Source: Desulfobulbaceae bacterium UBA5611 (lineage in GTDB: Bacteria; Desulfobacterota; Desulfobulbia; Desulfobulbales; Desulfocapsaceae). Taken from it: a stretch of DNA of 38,228 nt. Shown here piece by piece: positions 7,414-14,667 of the stretch (positions are counted from its first letter, which is position 1; every line of letters begins with the position of its first letter). The DNA is taken from positions 1-38,228 of the forward strand of contig DIKT01000062.1 in the NCBI GenBank assembly GCA_002424635.1, written 5' to 3'. A model generated the notes under the pieces. It made no database searches, was not told where the DNA came from, and worked only from the letters and a program-made list of their open reading frames with translations. The position numbers and the translations under genes are program-made.

Positions 7414-7527
7414 TCAACCTCCGGTGAGCAGATGCCCAAGAGTATAAACGGTGCTGATGGCAACGACATGCAGCAACCACCAGCGGACCGAGAGAAAGGG
7501 TGTATAGTTCTGGAAAGGTGGTTTCAT
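7414..7527 (-). CDS. Tiny single-span membrane protein (37 residues), first of a pair
   Basis: The product begins MKPPFQNYTPFLSVRWW and continues LLHVVAISTVYTLGHLL, a single membrane span. CAGGAGGACTGTC immediately before the ATG is an excellent ribosome site. The stop TGA lies 4 nt before the next ATG, and the next gene's GGAGG lies inside this gene's end, so the two are coupled. It is the first gene of the operon that continues through the 4-helix protein, dienelactone hydrolase, sugar dehydrogenase and budA. I do not recognise a family. Confidence 0.75.
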   Translation of the reverse strand: MKPPFQNYTPFLSVRWWLLHVVAISTVYTLGHLLTGG

Positions 7528-7575
7528 GACAGTCCTCCTGAGAAATTAAGGTAGATGAAGTATTTATTTTAAGAA

Positions 7576-7606
7576 TATCATATATCCCGGGCAGGCCACA
7601 AATTTT
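7576..7606 (-). promoter_or_regulatory. 31-bp conserved upstream motif, copy 1
   Basis: This block matches 13228-13258 at 26 of 31 positions and in the same orientation. Both copies lie upstream of minus-strand genes for envelope proteins (about 50 and 100 nt from the ATG). On the minus strand it ends in TATGATA, a plausible -10, preceded by a conserved TGCC-N-GGGA block, suggesting a promoter read by a shared regulator or sigma factor. Confidence 0.5.
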
Positions 7607-7615
7607 AATATTGCA

Positions 7616-7630
7616 TATCATGACATGATA
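7616..7630. promoter_or_regulatory. Perfect 15-bp palindrome, probable operator
   Basis: TATCATGACATGATA is a perfect seven-base dyad around one central base. It lies about 90 nt upstream of the tiny membrane protein operon and immediately upstream of the 31-bp motif on the minus strand, a good place for a dimeric regulator. The regulator is unknown. Confidence 0.45.
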
Positions 7631-8040
7631 GCCGGCACCGGCGAAGCTTATGCGCAAAGGTCGGGACAAAGAATTTCTCACTAATCAAGAGGGAATCAAG
7701 AATGGAGATAAGTAGTTCATAACGCCATCAAACTGGTTATATGTAGGTCATTTCCTCTTTTCCGTTTACAATAGTTGCTGGCTTCATAAAAATGATGACC
7801 TGCTTTAAGGTGTCTGGAAAAATGACCAGACTTGTCCTCCCTCCTACCCAACTATTCTTGCAAAGGAAAGAATAAATAAGACTTGTCTACCTGGGAAGAG
7901 GGCTGACGGCAGGATAATCTCGCCATAGCCAATACGTTTATTGGCAAGCTGCTGGAGTCCATGCGGTTTTTAAAAAATTTTAGATCTTTCAGGGCTGCTT
8001 TATTTCAACAAGGCAACCCTGACTGGCAAATATCCCAACC
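7631..8040. other. Intergenic region without recognised genes
   Basis: About 400 bases between divergent transcription units. I see no RNA gene fold or coding pattern. An AT-rich stretch (near 7970-7985) precedes the flavin reductase gene and may be part of its promoter. Confidence 0.35.
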
Positions 8041-8052
8041 ATGGAGATTATG

Positions 8053-8697
8053 ATGAAAGTACTTGGTATATCCGGCTCACCCGTTAAAAACAGCAATACA
8101 GACCGGGCCTTACAGATTGTCCTTGAGGCCACTGCCATGAAAGCCGAATTCATCAAATTAAGTGACTATAATGTGGGTCCGTGTGATGCCTGCCTGGGCT
8201 GTATCAAAACCAATCGCTGTGTGAAAAAAGATGACGGAGTCATGCTCGCTGAAAAAACCTACAAGGCTGACGCCATCATCATCGCCGGTTTTACGCCCTA
8301 CTCGTCACTGGACAGCCGCACCAAGGCCTATATGGAGCGCATGTATCCTCTGCGCCATAACCATGGTCTGCTGGCCGGTAAACCCGGGGCGGCCATTATT
8401 ACCAGCGCCATTCCCCCCGGCCATGAAGGAATGCCTCCGGCCGCTGACATCGGCAGGCAGGCCATCCAGCATTTCATGCTGGAAGAAGGGATGAAGTTTA
8501 TCGGCGGGGTGTCGTTACTGGGCAATGTACCCTGTGTCCGCTGCGGTCAGGATGGCCAGTGCCAGATGTCCGGCCTCAAGATGATCCATGGCCGCGATGC
8601 CACTCCGGAAAGCGTAGGCATCAATGATTTTGCCAACGATCCGGAGAAGGTCGCTGAGTTGCAGCAACTGGGGGAGGCGATCAGGAAGGCTTTTTAG
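8053..8697 (+). CDS. Iron-sulfur flavoprotein-type NAD(P)H-dependent FMN reductase
   Basis: The start MKVLGISGSPVKNSNTD is the phosphate-binding loop of the flavodoxin-like FMN reductase fold. CDACLGCIKTNRC resembles the compact Cys motif of archaeal and bacterial iron-sulfur flavoproteins, which carry a 4Fe-4S cluster and FMN and reduce oxygen, peroxide or quinone-like acceptors. Further Cys lie in VPCVRCGQDGQC, a possible second metal site. I prefer the ATG at 8053 because GGAG at 8043-8046 lies 6 nt before it; ATGs at 8041 and 8050 are alternatives. The protein is 214 residues and apparently cytoplasmic. It is transcribed alone. Confidence 0.8.
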   Translation: MKVLGISGSPVKNSNTDRALQIVLEATAMKAEFIKLSDYNVGPCDACLGCIKTNRCVKKDDGVMLAEKTYKADAIIIAGFTPYSSLDSRTKAYMERMYPLRHNHGLLAGKPGAAIITSAIPPGHEGMPPAADIGRQAIQHFMLEEGMKFIGGVSLLGNVPCVRCGQDGQCQMSGLKMIHGRDATPESVGINDFANDPEKVAELQQLGEAIRKAF

Positions 8698-8706
8698 CTG
8701 CCCCTT

Positions 8707-8912
8707 TTTATCTATATGGAACCGATCGGAATAGAGACCGTAAACCGGTGGTTTGTGCGGCTGACATCGAGACGTCTTTGTCGATAAGCACTCCAACAGC
8801 CCATGCCTTGATCCGGGACTTTGAACGGCTGGGCATCAGGAAAAAAATTACAGGACAGCGGCGGGAACGCAGCTTTCTGTTTGATCGTTACCTTCGGCTG
8901 TTCGTTAGTTAA
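8707..8912 (+). pseudogene. C-terminal remnant of a Fic family protein
   Basis: Read without a start codon, the frame gives DRKPVVCAADIETSLSIST, then ALIRDFERLGIRKKITGQRR and FLFDRYLRLFVS before TAA at 8910-8912. This is the winged-helix tail typical of Fic proteins, where it follows the catalytic domain. The Fic core is absent upstream, so this is a truncated fragment. It sits beside a complete Fic gene (9013-10404) of the opposite strand and of a different subtype. Confidence 0.6.
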
Positions 8913-8936
8913 CGGAATACGATTTCCCTTAACTAA
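8905..8936. repeat. Inverted repeat at the end of the Fic remnant
   Basis: TTAGTTAACGGAA is mirrored by TTTCCCTTAACTAA with a short spacer; the outer arms TTAGTTAA and TTAACTAA are exact complements. It overlaps the stop of the Fic fragment and lies downstream of the convergent Fic gene. It may act as a terminator or be a scar of rearrangement. Confidence 0.35.
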
Positions 8937-9012
8937 TGGCGAGGTTGAGTAAATATGGAATAGACCACGGGACAGGCTTTCGATTCATAAGCAATGAGGA
9001 GTCAACTTCCTG

Positions 9013-10404
9013 CTACTTGATCTTATCTTGCCACGCCACAAACTCCTGAGGACTGACACCAAAGCGTATTACATTCCCTTCGTGCAGGTTTTCAAACTCT
9101 TCCAGGACAAGCTTGACGAACTTGTCGCGATCCTCTTCAGGCACTGACAAAGCAATACCCGCCAGCACCGCTTTTTGAACAGGAGCCTGCTGTTGAAGAA
9201 TAGTTGTCTTTATTGTCTCGCTGAGCTTCTGCCGGTATCGTAAACGGAAGGTATCCGGCGGCACCAGTTCCCGGCGTACCGCCAGATAGTGCTGACAGGA
9301 GCGTTCATAGGCCCAGGCGAAGATATCGCGCAGCAACTCTATCCGGTTTTGTTCATAAACCCCCAGCATGGCATCAATATAGGCACGTTCCGGCACGTCG
9401 ATAAACGAGAGCGGACAGAGGTTGTGCCGAATTAAGGGGATGTTGGCGGCAAGTCGGGAGACTCGCTTGTTCACATCCTCAAACGGTTGCAGATAAGGAA
9501 GATGGACCATTACGAAAAAAGACTGCTCAAAAGGGTCGCGAATCTCTTGGGCCATCGAGAGGATAATCCGGAACAGCTCCTCAAGCCTTTGCGGCATGGC
9601 AATCGGCATGTAGACGCTCCCTCCGATTTCCACCGGCCGGTTGCGGATTCGGCCACAGGCACTGCGATCCGCCAGAAGTCCATCAGAGAGAAAGGCATGT
9701 AAACTGAAAATGGTGTATGGGCTAAAGTCAACACGGTCAACTTCTTTCACCAGCAGCTCGATGGCAGCCTTGTGGTTAAGGATCATCTGGGTTTCCAGTG
9801 CATCCTTCCCTTCGGCGGCCTGACCAAATTCGATCAGGCGCTCGGTATCGAGTCGGCTGTAAGTGTTTCCTTCGAGTCGTGACGACGACCACGAAAGATC
9901 GATCAACAAACGGTTCATGATATTGCTGGCAAAGGTGCCGGCAGGCCGTTCGCCATCGGGAGGTGTGCCAAGGGTATGGAGCTGGCTGCGCAGGTCAGTC
10001 GGCAGATAAAATGTCTCGTTGGGATAATATGCTTCCAGAAATTCCTGGTTATAACCCACAGGTGTCCGCATCCGGCGCTCCTTGCCGACGTAATCCCTGA
10101 TCTCTTTTCCTGCGGGTGAAATAGGGATATACGCTTCCGCAACAGCTTCTCCAGAGAGACCAGTAGGTATGACGCCGGTGATCTCGCCGGTGATCGGCCC
10201 AAGCCGGTAACGCACCCCTCGTTGCCTTCCTTCCCTGACGATTCTCCCTTCAGCTATGAGCCGGGTAAGGCGACGTTGCAGGGTTCGCCGACTGATGGCA
10301 TCTTCAACACAGGCGTGGAGGGCGTCCATGCCTATCCCTTCTGCATGGCGTCCTATTTCCTCAAGAATGTGAACATCCGTCTCAGCGGCTATCTTCTTTG
10401 GCAT
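9013..10404 (-). CDS. Fic domain protein with N-terminal winged helix and altered catalytic motif
   Basis: The N terminus (about residues 1-70) is a winged-helix DNA-binding segment (SRRTLQRRLTRLIAEGRIV). An inhibitory-helix motif SSRLEGN precedes the Fic core. The core motif reads VHLPYLQPFEDVNKRVSR where active Fic AMP-transferases have HPFxDGN(G/K)R: the catalytic His is Gln and one Gly is Val. Nucleotide binding may persist but classical AMPylation is doubtful unless this subfamily uses another base. The ATG at 10404 has GAGG 9 nt upstream and is preferred to a TTG at 10419. A cluster of ATGNGCCAATA-type repeats just upstream suggests autoregulation through the winged helix. Length 463 residues. 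Confidence 0.85.
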   Translation of the reverse strand: MPKKIAAETDVHILEEIGRHAEGIGMDALHACVEDAISRRTLQRRLTRLIAEGRIVREGRQRGVRYRLGPITGEITGVIPTGLSGEAVAEAYIPISPAGKEIRDYVGKERRMRTPVGYNQEFLEAYYPNETFYLPTDLRSQLHTLGTPPDGERPAGTFASNIMNRLLIDLSWSSSRLEGNTYSRLDTERLIEFGQAAEGKDALETQMILNHKAAIELLVKEVDRVDFSPYTIFSLHAFLSDGLLADRSACGRIRNRPVEIGGSVYMPIAMPQRLEELFRIILSMAQEIRDPFEQSFFVMVHLPYLQPFEDVNKRVSRLAANIPLIRHNLCPLSFIDVPERAYIDAMLGVYEQNRIELLRDIFAWAYERSCQHYLAVRRELVPPDTFRLRYRQKLSETIKTTILQQQAPVQKAVLAGIALSVPEEDRDKFVKLVLEEFENLHEGNVIRFGVSPQEFVAWQDKIK

Positions 10405-10462
10405 GACGTCTATCCTCAAGACATGAATAAATTGATCCAGTTGATAAACGTATTTATATCTT

Positions 10463-10524
10463 TATTGGCGCATTACGTCAACATGAGCCAATAAAATGGC
10501 GCAATAATAATTTATGTGCCAATA
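10463..10524. promoter_or_regulatory. Operator-like repeat cluster upstream of the Fic gene
   Basis: The 11-mer ATGNGCCAATA occurs at 10483-10493 (N=A), 10514-10524 (N=T) and inverted at 10463-10473 (N=C). A fourth imperfect copy, ATGGCGCAATA, is at 10496-10506. They lie 60-120 nt upstream of the Fic start, in the promoter region, and are likely binding sites for a repressor, perhaps the Fic protein itself. Confidence 0.55.
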
Positions 10525-10663
10525 GAAAGGCACAATTTATATTGAGAGGTACGTAATTCGCACGATTTTGCGTTTTGGTCTTAACAACACCATTATAATT
10601 CCAGAAAAGGCCTGCCTTCAATAATGATTGAATTTGCTTTCAGCCTACCCCCATTCCCTTTCC

Positions 10664-11380
10664 TCAATGGTTGTTGCTCCCTGCATTCAGTGAAGGTAAT
10701 TCCCAGTTAATGGGTGATTTTGACTGCTCCTGCAGATATGAATTTGCCTTGGAAAAATGTTTATTCCCAAAAAAGCCACGATGGGCGGACAAGGGGGACG
10801 GGTGAACCGACTGCATCACCAAGTGACGCTTTTTATCAATAATCGCCCCTTTTTTCTGGGCATAACTGCCCCATAAGAAAAACACCAGCCCGGCATGCTC
10901 TTTGTTCAGCGTCTGAATAATTGTATCAGTGAAACGTTCCCACCCCTTTCCCTGATGCGAAGCCGCCCTGTTCTGTTCCACGGTCAGCACGCTGTTTAAC
11001 AGCAGCACACCCTGCTGTGCCCAGCTGTTGAGACATCCATGGTTGGCCGGTGCGATCCCAAGATCCGTATGGATTTCCTGGAAGATATTTTTAAGGGAGG
11101 GAGGCGGCGCTACTCCCGGCATGACGGAAAAACACAAGCCGTGCGCCTGCCCCGGACCATGATACGGGTCCTGCCCGATGATCACAACTTTCACTTCCTC
11201 AAAAGGAAGCAGGTTCATGGCATTAAAAATATTGTTCCCTTCCGGGTAAATGATCTTGCCGGCCCCTTTCTCCTGGATCAGGAACTCTCTGAGGTCTTGC
11301 ATATACTCTTGTTCAAATTCACCGCCGATCCGACTCTTCCAGGAAGGCCGTAACTGCACCCGATCTTGTATCTCAGACAT
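10664..11380 (-). CDS. ung: Uracil-DNA glycosylase, family 1
   Basis: The enzyme removes uracil from DNA, starting base excision repair. The water-activating motif VIIGQDPYHGPGQAHGLCFS (Asp71) and the HPSPLSAHRGFFG minor-groove loop near residue 193 are both intact, as is the C-terminal PINW segment. The length of 238 residues is usual for family 1. The start MSEIQDRVQL is short and lacks a targeting sequence. It is transcribed on its own between the Fic and aldo/keto reductase genes. Confidence 0.97.
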   Translation of the reverse strand: MSEIQDRVQLRPSWKSRIGGEFEQEYMQDLREFLIQEKGAGKIIYPEGNNIFNAMNLLPFEEVKVVIIGQDPYHGPGQAHGLCFSVMPGVAPPPSLKNIFQEIHTDLGIAPANHGCLNSWAQQGVLLLNSVLTVEQNRAASHQGKGWERFTDTIIQTLNKEHAGLVFFLWGSYAQKKGAIIDKKRHLVMQSVHPSPLSAHRGFFGNKHFSKANSYLQEQSKSPINWELPSLNAGSNNH

Positions 11381-11428
11381 TGGACAACACCTTTGTGTGG
11401 TTAACTTCCGACCCCATTCCCCCTCCCC

Positions 11429-12448
11429 TTAGCCCAGCGGGTATAGAATCTCTTGATTGACACTGTCACACTCTCTCAGGAGTTCTGTGGAGAGGACAGT
11501 TTCCGAGGCTATGAGGGTATCGTCAAGTTGTGAAGGATGAGTCGCCCCCACGATCGTGCTGGGCACAAAATCAAAACTGAGTGTCCATGCCGCCGCCATC
11601 GTTGCCGGAGCAAGCCCATGTTTTCTGGCAATGTCAGCATATTTCCGGGCCGCGGCCACCGCTCGGTCATTGGCAAATCGTCCGGCTTGCGCTTTCATCC
11701 GCGGATCAGGATCGGCCAGGTAATCCCCGAAGCGAAAGCCGTCCCACTGCCCGCCGGGCGCATACTTGCCGCTCAATACTCCGCCGGCCAACGGCGAATA
11801 GGGGAGGAGGCCAACCTGCTCTTTTTGGCAGACGATGGCAATTTCATCAAGGAAACGTCGATTGAGCATGGAAAAGTTGTTCTGGATGCTCTCAAAGCGC
11901 TTGAAGCGCCGAAAACGGCTGGTCTCCAGGGCCTTGGTCAAACCGTAGGCGTTCTCGTTCGATGTCCCGATATAGCGCACCTTGCCGCTGCGTACGAGTT
12001 GATCGAGAGCTTCAAGGCTCTCTTCAATGGGGACGACGGTGTCTGGCCAATGGATCTGATAGAGATCGATGTAATCGGTCTTGAGTCTCCGCAAGCTCCC
12101 TTCGACGGCAGTCGTGATATGAAACGCATCGATGGCCGTCAGACCGTGCCGCACCGGCGGTACGAACCAGCCATTGGCCGCCCCCGCGACTTTCGTGGCA
12201 AGGATTATTGAATCTCTTGGCTTATCTGCCAGCCATTCACCAAAGATCTCTTCCGTCACCCCATACGTTTCCGCCGTCGGAGGAACGGGATAGACTTCAG
12301 CCATATCAAAAAAGTTGACCCCGCCGGCATATGCTTTATCAAGGATTGCAAACGATAATTTTTTATCGCATTTTTTCCCGAAGGTCATCGTCCCCAGGCA
12401 GATGTTGGAGACTCTCAGGCCGCTTCTGCCGATATAGTTGTATTTCAT
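11429..12448 (-). CDS. Aldo/keto reductase
   Basis: A 339-residue NADPH-dependent oxidoreductase of the TIM-barrel aldo/keto reductase family. The catalytic tetrad is visible: Asp48 (FFDMAEVYP), Tyr53, Lys86 (LATKVAG) and His133 (YQIHWPDT). The start KYNYIGRSGLRVSNICLGTM and the C-terminal PSTIVGATHPSQL cofactor segment match the YghZ/Tas-like subgroup that acts on aldehydes such as methylglyoxal. No signal peptide. The substrate cannot be deduced. Confidence 0.93.
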   Translation of the reverse strand: MKYNYIGRSGLRVSNICLGTMTFGKKCDKKLSFAILDKAYAGGVNFFDMAEVYPVPPTAETYGVTEEIFGEWLADKPRDSIILATKVAGAANGWFVPPVRHGLTAIDAFHITTAVEGSLRRLKTDYIDLYQIHWPDTVVPIEESLEALDQLVRSGKVRYIGTSNENAYGLTKALETSRFRRFKRFESIQNNFSMLNRRFLDEIAIVCQKEQVGLLPYSPLAGGVLSGKYAPGGQWDGFRFGDYLADPDPRMKAQAGRFANDRAVAAARKYADIARKHGLAPATMAAAWTLSFDFVPSTIVGATHPSQLDDTLIASETVLSTELLRECDSVNQEILYPLG

Positions 12449-12626
12449 GGTGGTGCCAGGAATTTGATTAAAGAATTATGAATGAAGAGCAGAAAAAGCC
12501 TGTTTTCAACAAATGACAATTAATGATTTAAGCTAGTCAGCGCAGCCGTCTCCCATCCTCATTATCGTGCGAGTGGGTCGTTTATGTTCATCTGCTCCCA
12601 TGCCTCAAAATGAGCCTGTTATGGAA

Positions 12627-13130
12627 TTAAAATGTTACTATAATGCTTCGGCCGCCGGAGAACTGACAATCGCCTTGGCCGCCACCGGTCATACCGCTGG
12701 CCGGCTTGAACAGATCGACGCGGCAGCGCATATGCCGCCCGTCTTTAGTTGCAAGATTGGCAATAACTTTGCCGCTGTAGTAGGTAATGAACTGCGTAGC
12801 AGTGTAAGGATAAGGATAGGGATAAGGATAAGGATGCCTCCTGTACGGCCAGTCGCCCCAGCCTTCGATCCAGCCGCTCCACATTGGAGCAAGGGTTACA
12901 CTCTCCGTCTGGTGGGTAATCTGAAAGAATTTTCCTTCGTAAACTGCATCAGGGAGTTTGGCCATCATTGTGCCGGAAATTCCTCCGTCCATGCTTGTCC
13001 AGCTGAACAGAACGGGCTCAGCGGGTTTGTCAAAAGCTGTTATTTCTCCGTGCCCAATGCCGGTTGTAGTGCAACCGGCCATGAGCATCAATACCAGCAC
13101 ACTGGCCGCAAGCAGCTGATACAGTTTCAT
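12627..13130 (-). CDS. Putative lipoprotein with PY repeat
   Basis: The preferred start (13130, with GGAG 8 nt upstream) gives 167 residues beginning MKLYQLLAASVLVLMLMAGC, a lipoprotein signal with lipobox LMAGC, so it is lipidated and probably attached to the outer membrane. The mature part has a stretch RRHPYPYPYPYPYTAT encoded by a run of hexamers, and two Cys (MRCRVDLF, GDCQF) that may pair. I do not recognise the family. The upstream region carries the second copy of the 31-bp motif. Confidence 0.7.
   Translation of the reverse strand: MKLYQLLAASVLVLMLMAGCTTTGIGHGEITAFDKPAEPVLFSWTSMDGGISGTMMAKLPDAVYEGKFFQITHQTESVTLAPMWSGWIEGWGDWPYRRHPYPYPYPYPYTATQFITYYSGKVIANLATKDGRHMRCRVDLFKPASGMTGGGQGDCQFSGGRSIIVTF
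12805..12834. repeat. Hexanucleotide repeat inside the lipoprotein gene
   Basis: Five tandem hexamers (TAAGGA, with one TAGGGA variant in the middle) encode the Pro-Tyr run on the minus strand. Changes in copy number would lengthen or shorten the run in frame without breaking the gene. Confidence 0.8.
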
Positions 13131-13227
13131 AGGGTCTGCTCCTTTTTCTGTACAATAAAAGTGAGATTGCAACGATATGAGCGGGTCTTCAAATAAAACG
13201 GACGACAGAAAGTAATTATTAAAATTC

Positions 13228-13258
13228 TATCATATTTCCCAGGCAGACAACAATTTTT
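13228..13258 (-). promoter_or_regulatory. 31-bp conserved upstream motif, copy 2
   Basis: It matches 7576-7606 at 26 of 31 positions in the same orientation and lies about 100 nt upstream of the lipoprotein ATG. On the minus strand it ends in TATGATA. See copy 1 for the interpretation. Confidence 0.5.
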
Positions 13259-13306
13259 CAAGTCCAGGCATATCCATATTTTCAGGGGTCTTCGGTGTTG
13301 TTGTCA

Positions 13307-13798
13307 TTAAGGATATCCGCTCCCATCCTTCGTATTTACAAACAGGGTATCCGGAAGGGTTGGGGTACAGCTGTAGCCCCCGCTGGTATAATTCCTTTCC
13401 AGGCCGGTCTTGAGAGCAGCCAGCAATGCTTTTGTGGCGTCAATGAATTCGGGATGATGCTCGATCCGGTTAATGGTGGCGTGCAGGACCATCTTCGCCG
13501 GGCATGGAGGATATCCGGTGGTCACCGTCCAGGCAAGGGCGTTGGGGCAGTCGGGTACGGAAAAGCGCACCCCGCCCATCACGGTCTCCTGGCGGATATG
13601 GAACCGGCCCCATTGCCGGAAGTAAACAACCCGGCCCAACTCCTCAGCTGCATCCACCCCCTCGATCTCCTCACAAAAATCCGGCAGGGTATCGATAGAG
13701 ACCCTGCTCCGAATCTCCTCCTGGCCTGTCAACACCTCAACAAATTCAAAAAATTCCACGTTCTTCTCATAAAATAAAATCAAAAACATTTGGGCCAT
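13307..13798 (-). CDS. Hypothetical protein
   Basis: A 163-residue open frame with no family I recognise. It is soluble by appearance, with an amphipathic start MFLILFYEKNVEFFEFVEVL, an acidic middle (FCEEIEGVDAAEELG) and a Trp/Tyr-containing C-terminal half. Cys residues are spread and form no obvious metal motif. It lies between the lipoprotein and the HNH gene, all on the minus strand, with a gap of about 85 bases to the HNH gene. No ribosome site decides the start; ATG at 13789 (MFLILFYEKN) is an alternative. Confidence 0.55.
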   Translation of the reverse strand: MAQMFLILFYEKNVEFFEFVEVLTGQEEIRSRVSIDTLPDFCEEIEGVDAAEELGRVVYFRQWGRFHIRQETVMGGVRFSVPDCPNALAWTVTTGYPPCPAKMVLHATINRIEHHPEFIDATKALLAALKTGLERNYTSGGYSCTPTLPDTLFVNTKDGSGYP

Positions 13799-13883
13799 TA
13801 GATCATGTGGCTTGTATGGGATTATATCTTCTCATGACTCGTTTTTTTAGAAGCCTGATGGTTTCCGATCTCTCGCCTTGAAG

Positions 13884-14585
13884 CTAACTTCCAATAAAAA
13901 CATTTTCTCGGTGATACTCCATGTAATCCTGGTGGTAATCAGCTAAAGAAACGGACATGCCTTCTTCTATGCCAAGCATTTTAGGTTGTTGGAGTAAAGG
14001 AGAAATTATTACATTCCCGGAATAATCGAACGACATGAAACCATGATCAAACGCTCGATCTAAATTTGGCACCAACAATAAGCCATTGAATTTATCAAGC
14101 CGCTCAATATTTGATGATTTAGACCATGGCTTAATATGTGATGCCACAAGCATTGAAGTCTCTGGATATCTCGTAACGGAACAGTGTTTCCAATAATTCA
14201 AAAGACTTCTACGAAACTGCCCTTGTCCAATTCTTGCATTTACTAACTGGATTTTTTCTGTTGTTTCAAGGGTTGGGTCGGAAACGATCACTTCAATGTC
14301 ATGCTCAACCGTTGGAACTACACCTTTTGCTAAAAACTCGGCATATTTATTGATAGCGCTGCTATACATATTATGACCTGTACTATTTCTTTCCAAGAAT
14401 ATCGGAAGTTGGCGAATTTTATGTGCAGCAGATTCGAATTTGATTGAACTGGTTATATCTAAAATGGAACCACTGATGACTCCAGCTTCACGAGCCCAAT
14501 CAGATAAAGCACCTTCTACTGCCCCGAAATATTTAAGCACTGATGATTCTGATAATCCTGTGCCTCTCATCCAGTTATCAAACAT
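13884..14585 (-). CDS. HNH endonuclease
   Basis: The C-terminal half carries the HNH_2-type nuclease motif: LVASHIKPW (His152 of the longer frame), NGLLLVPNLDRAFDHG (Asn170, His183) and a final SGNVIIS strand. The N-terminal half is unassigned. The start is the ATG at 14585, chosen because AGGAG lies 9 nt upstream; a GTG at 14591 also opens the frame. It follows the GmrSD-like gene by about 80 nt in the same orientation and is probably part of the defence operon. Base composition is visibly AT-richer than hsdM and hsdR. Confidence 0.85.
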   Translation of the reverse strand: MFDNWMRGTGLSESSVLKYFGAVEGALSDWAREAGVISGSILDITSSIKFESAAHKIRQLPIFLERNSTGHNMYSSAINKYAEFLAKGVVPTVEHDIEVIVSDPTLETTEKIQLVNARIGQGQFRRSLLNYWKHCSVTRYPETSMLVASHIKPWSKSSNIERLDKFNGLLLVPNLDRAFDHGFMSFDYSGNVIISPLLQQPKMLGIEEGMSVSLADYHQDYMEYHRENVFIGS

Positions 14586-14667
14586 ATTCACAAACTCCTC
14601 TTCAAGCAGAACAAGAAACTGATTGCCATCAATTAAACAGAGTACCCTCGGACTCTGGCATTATGGA

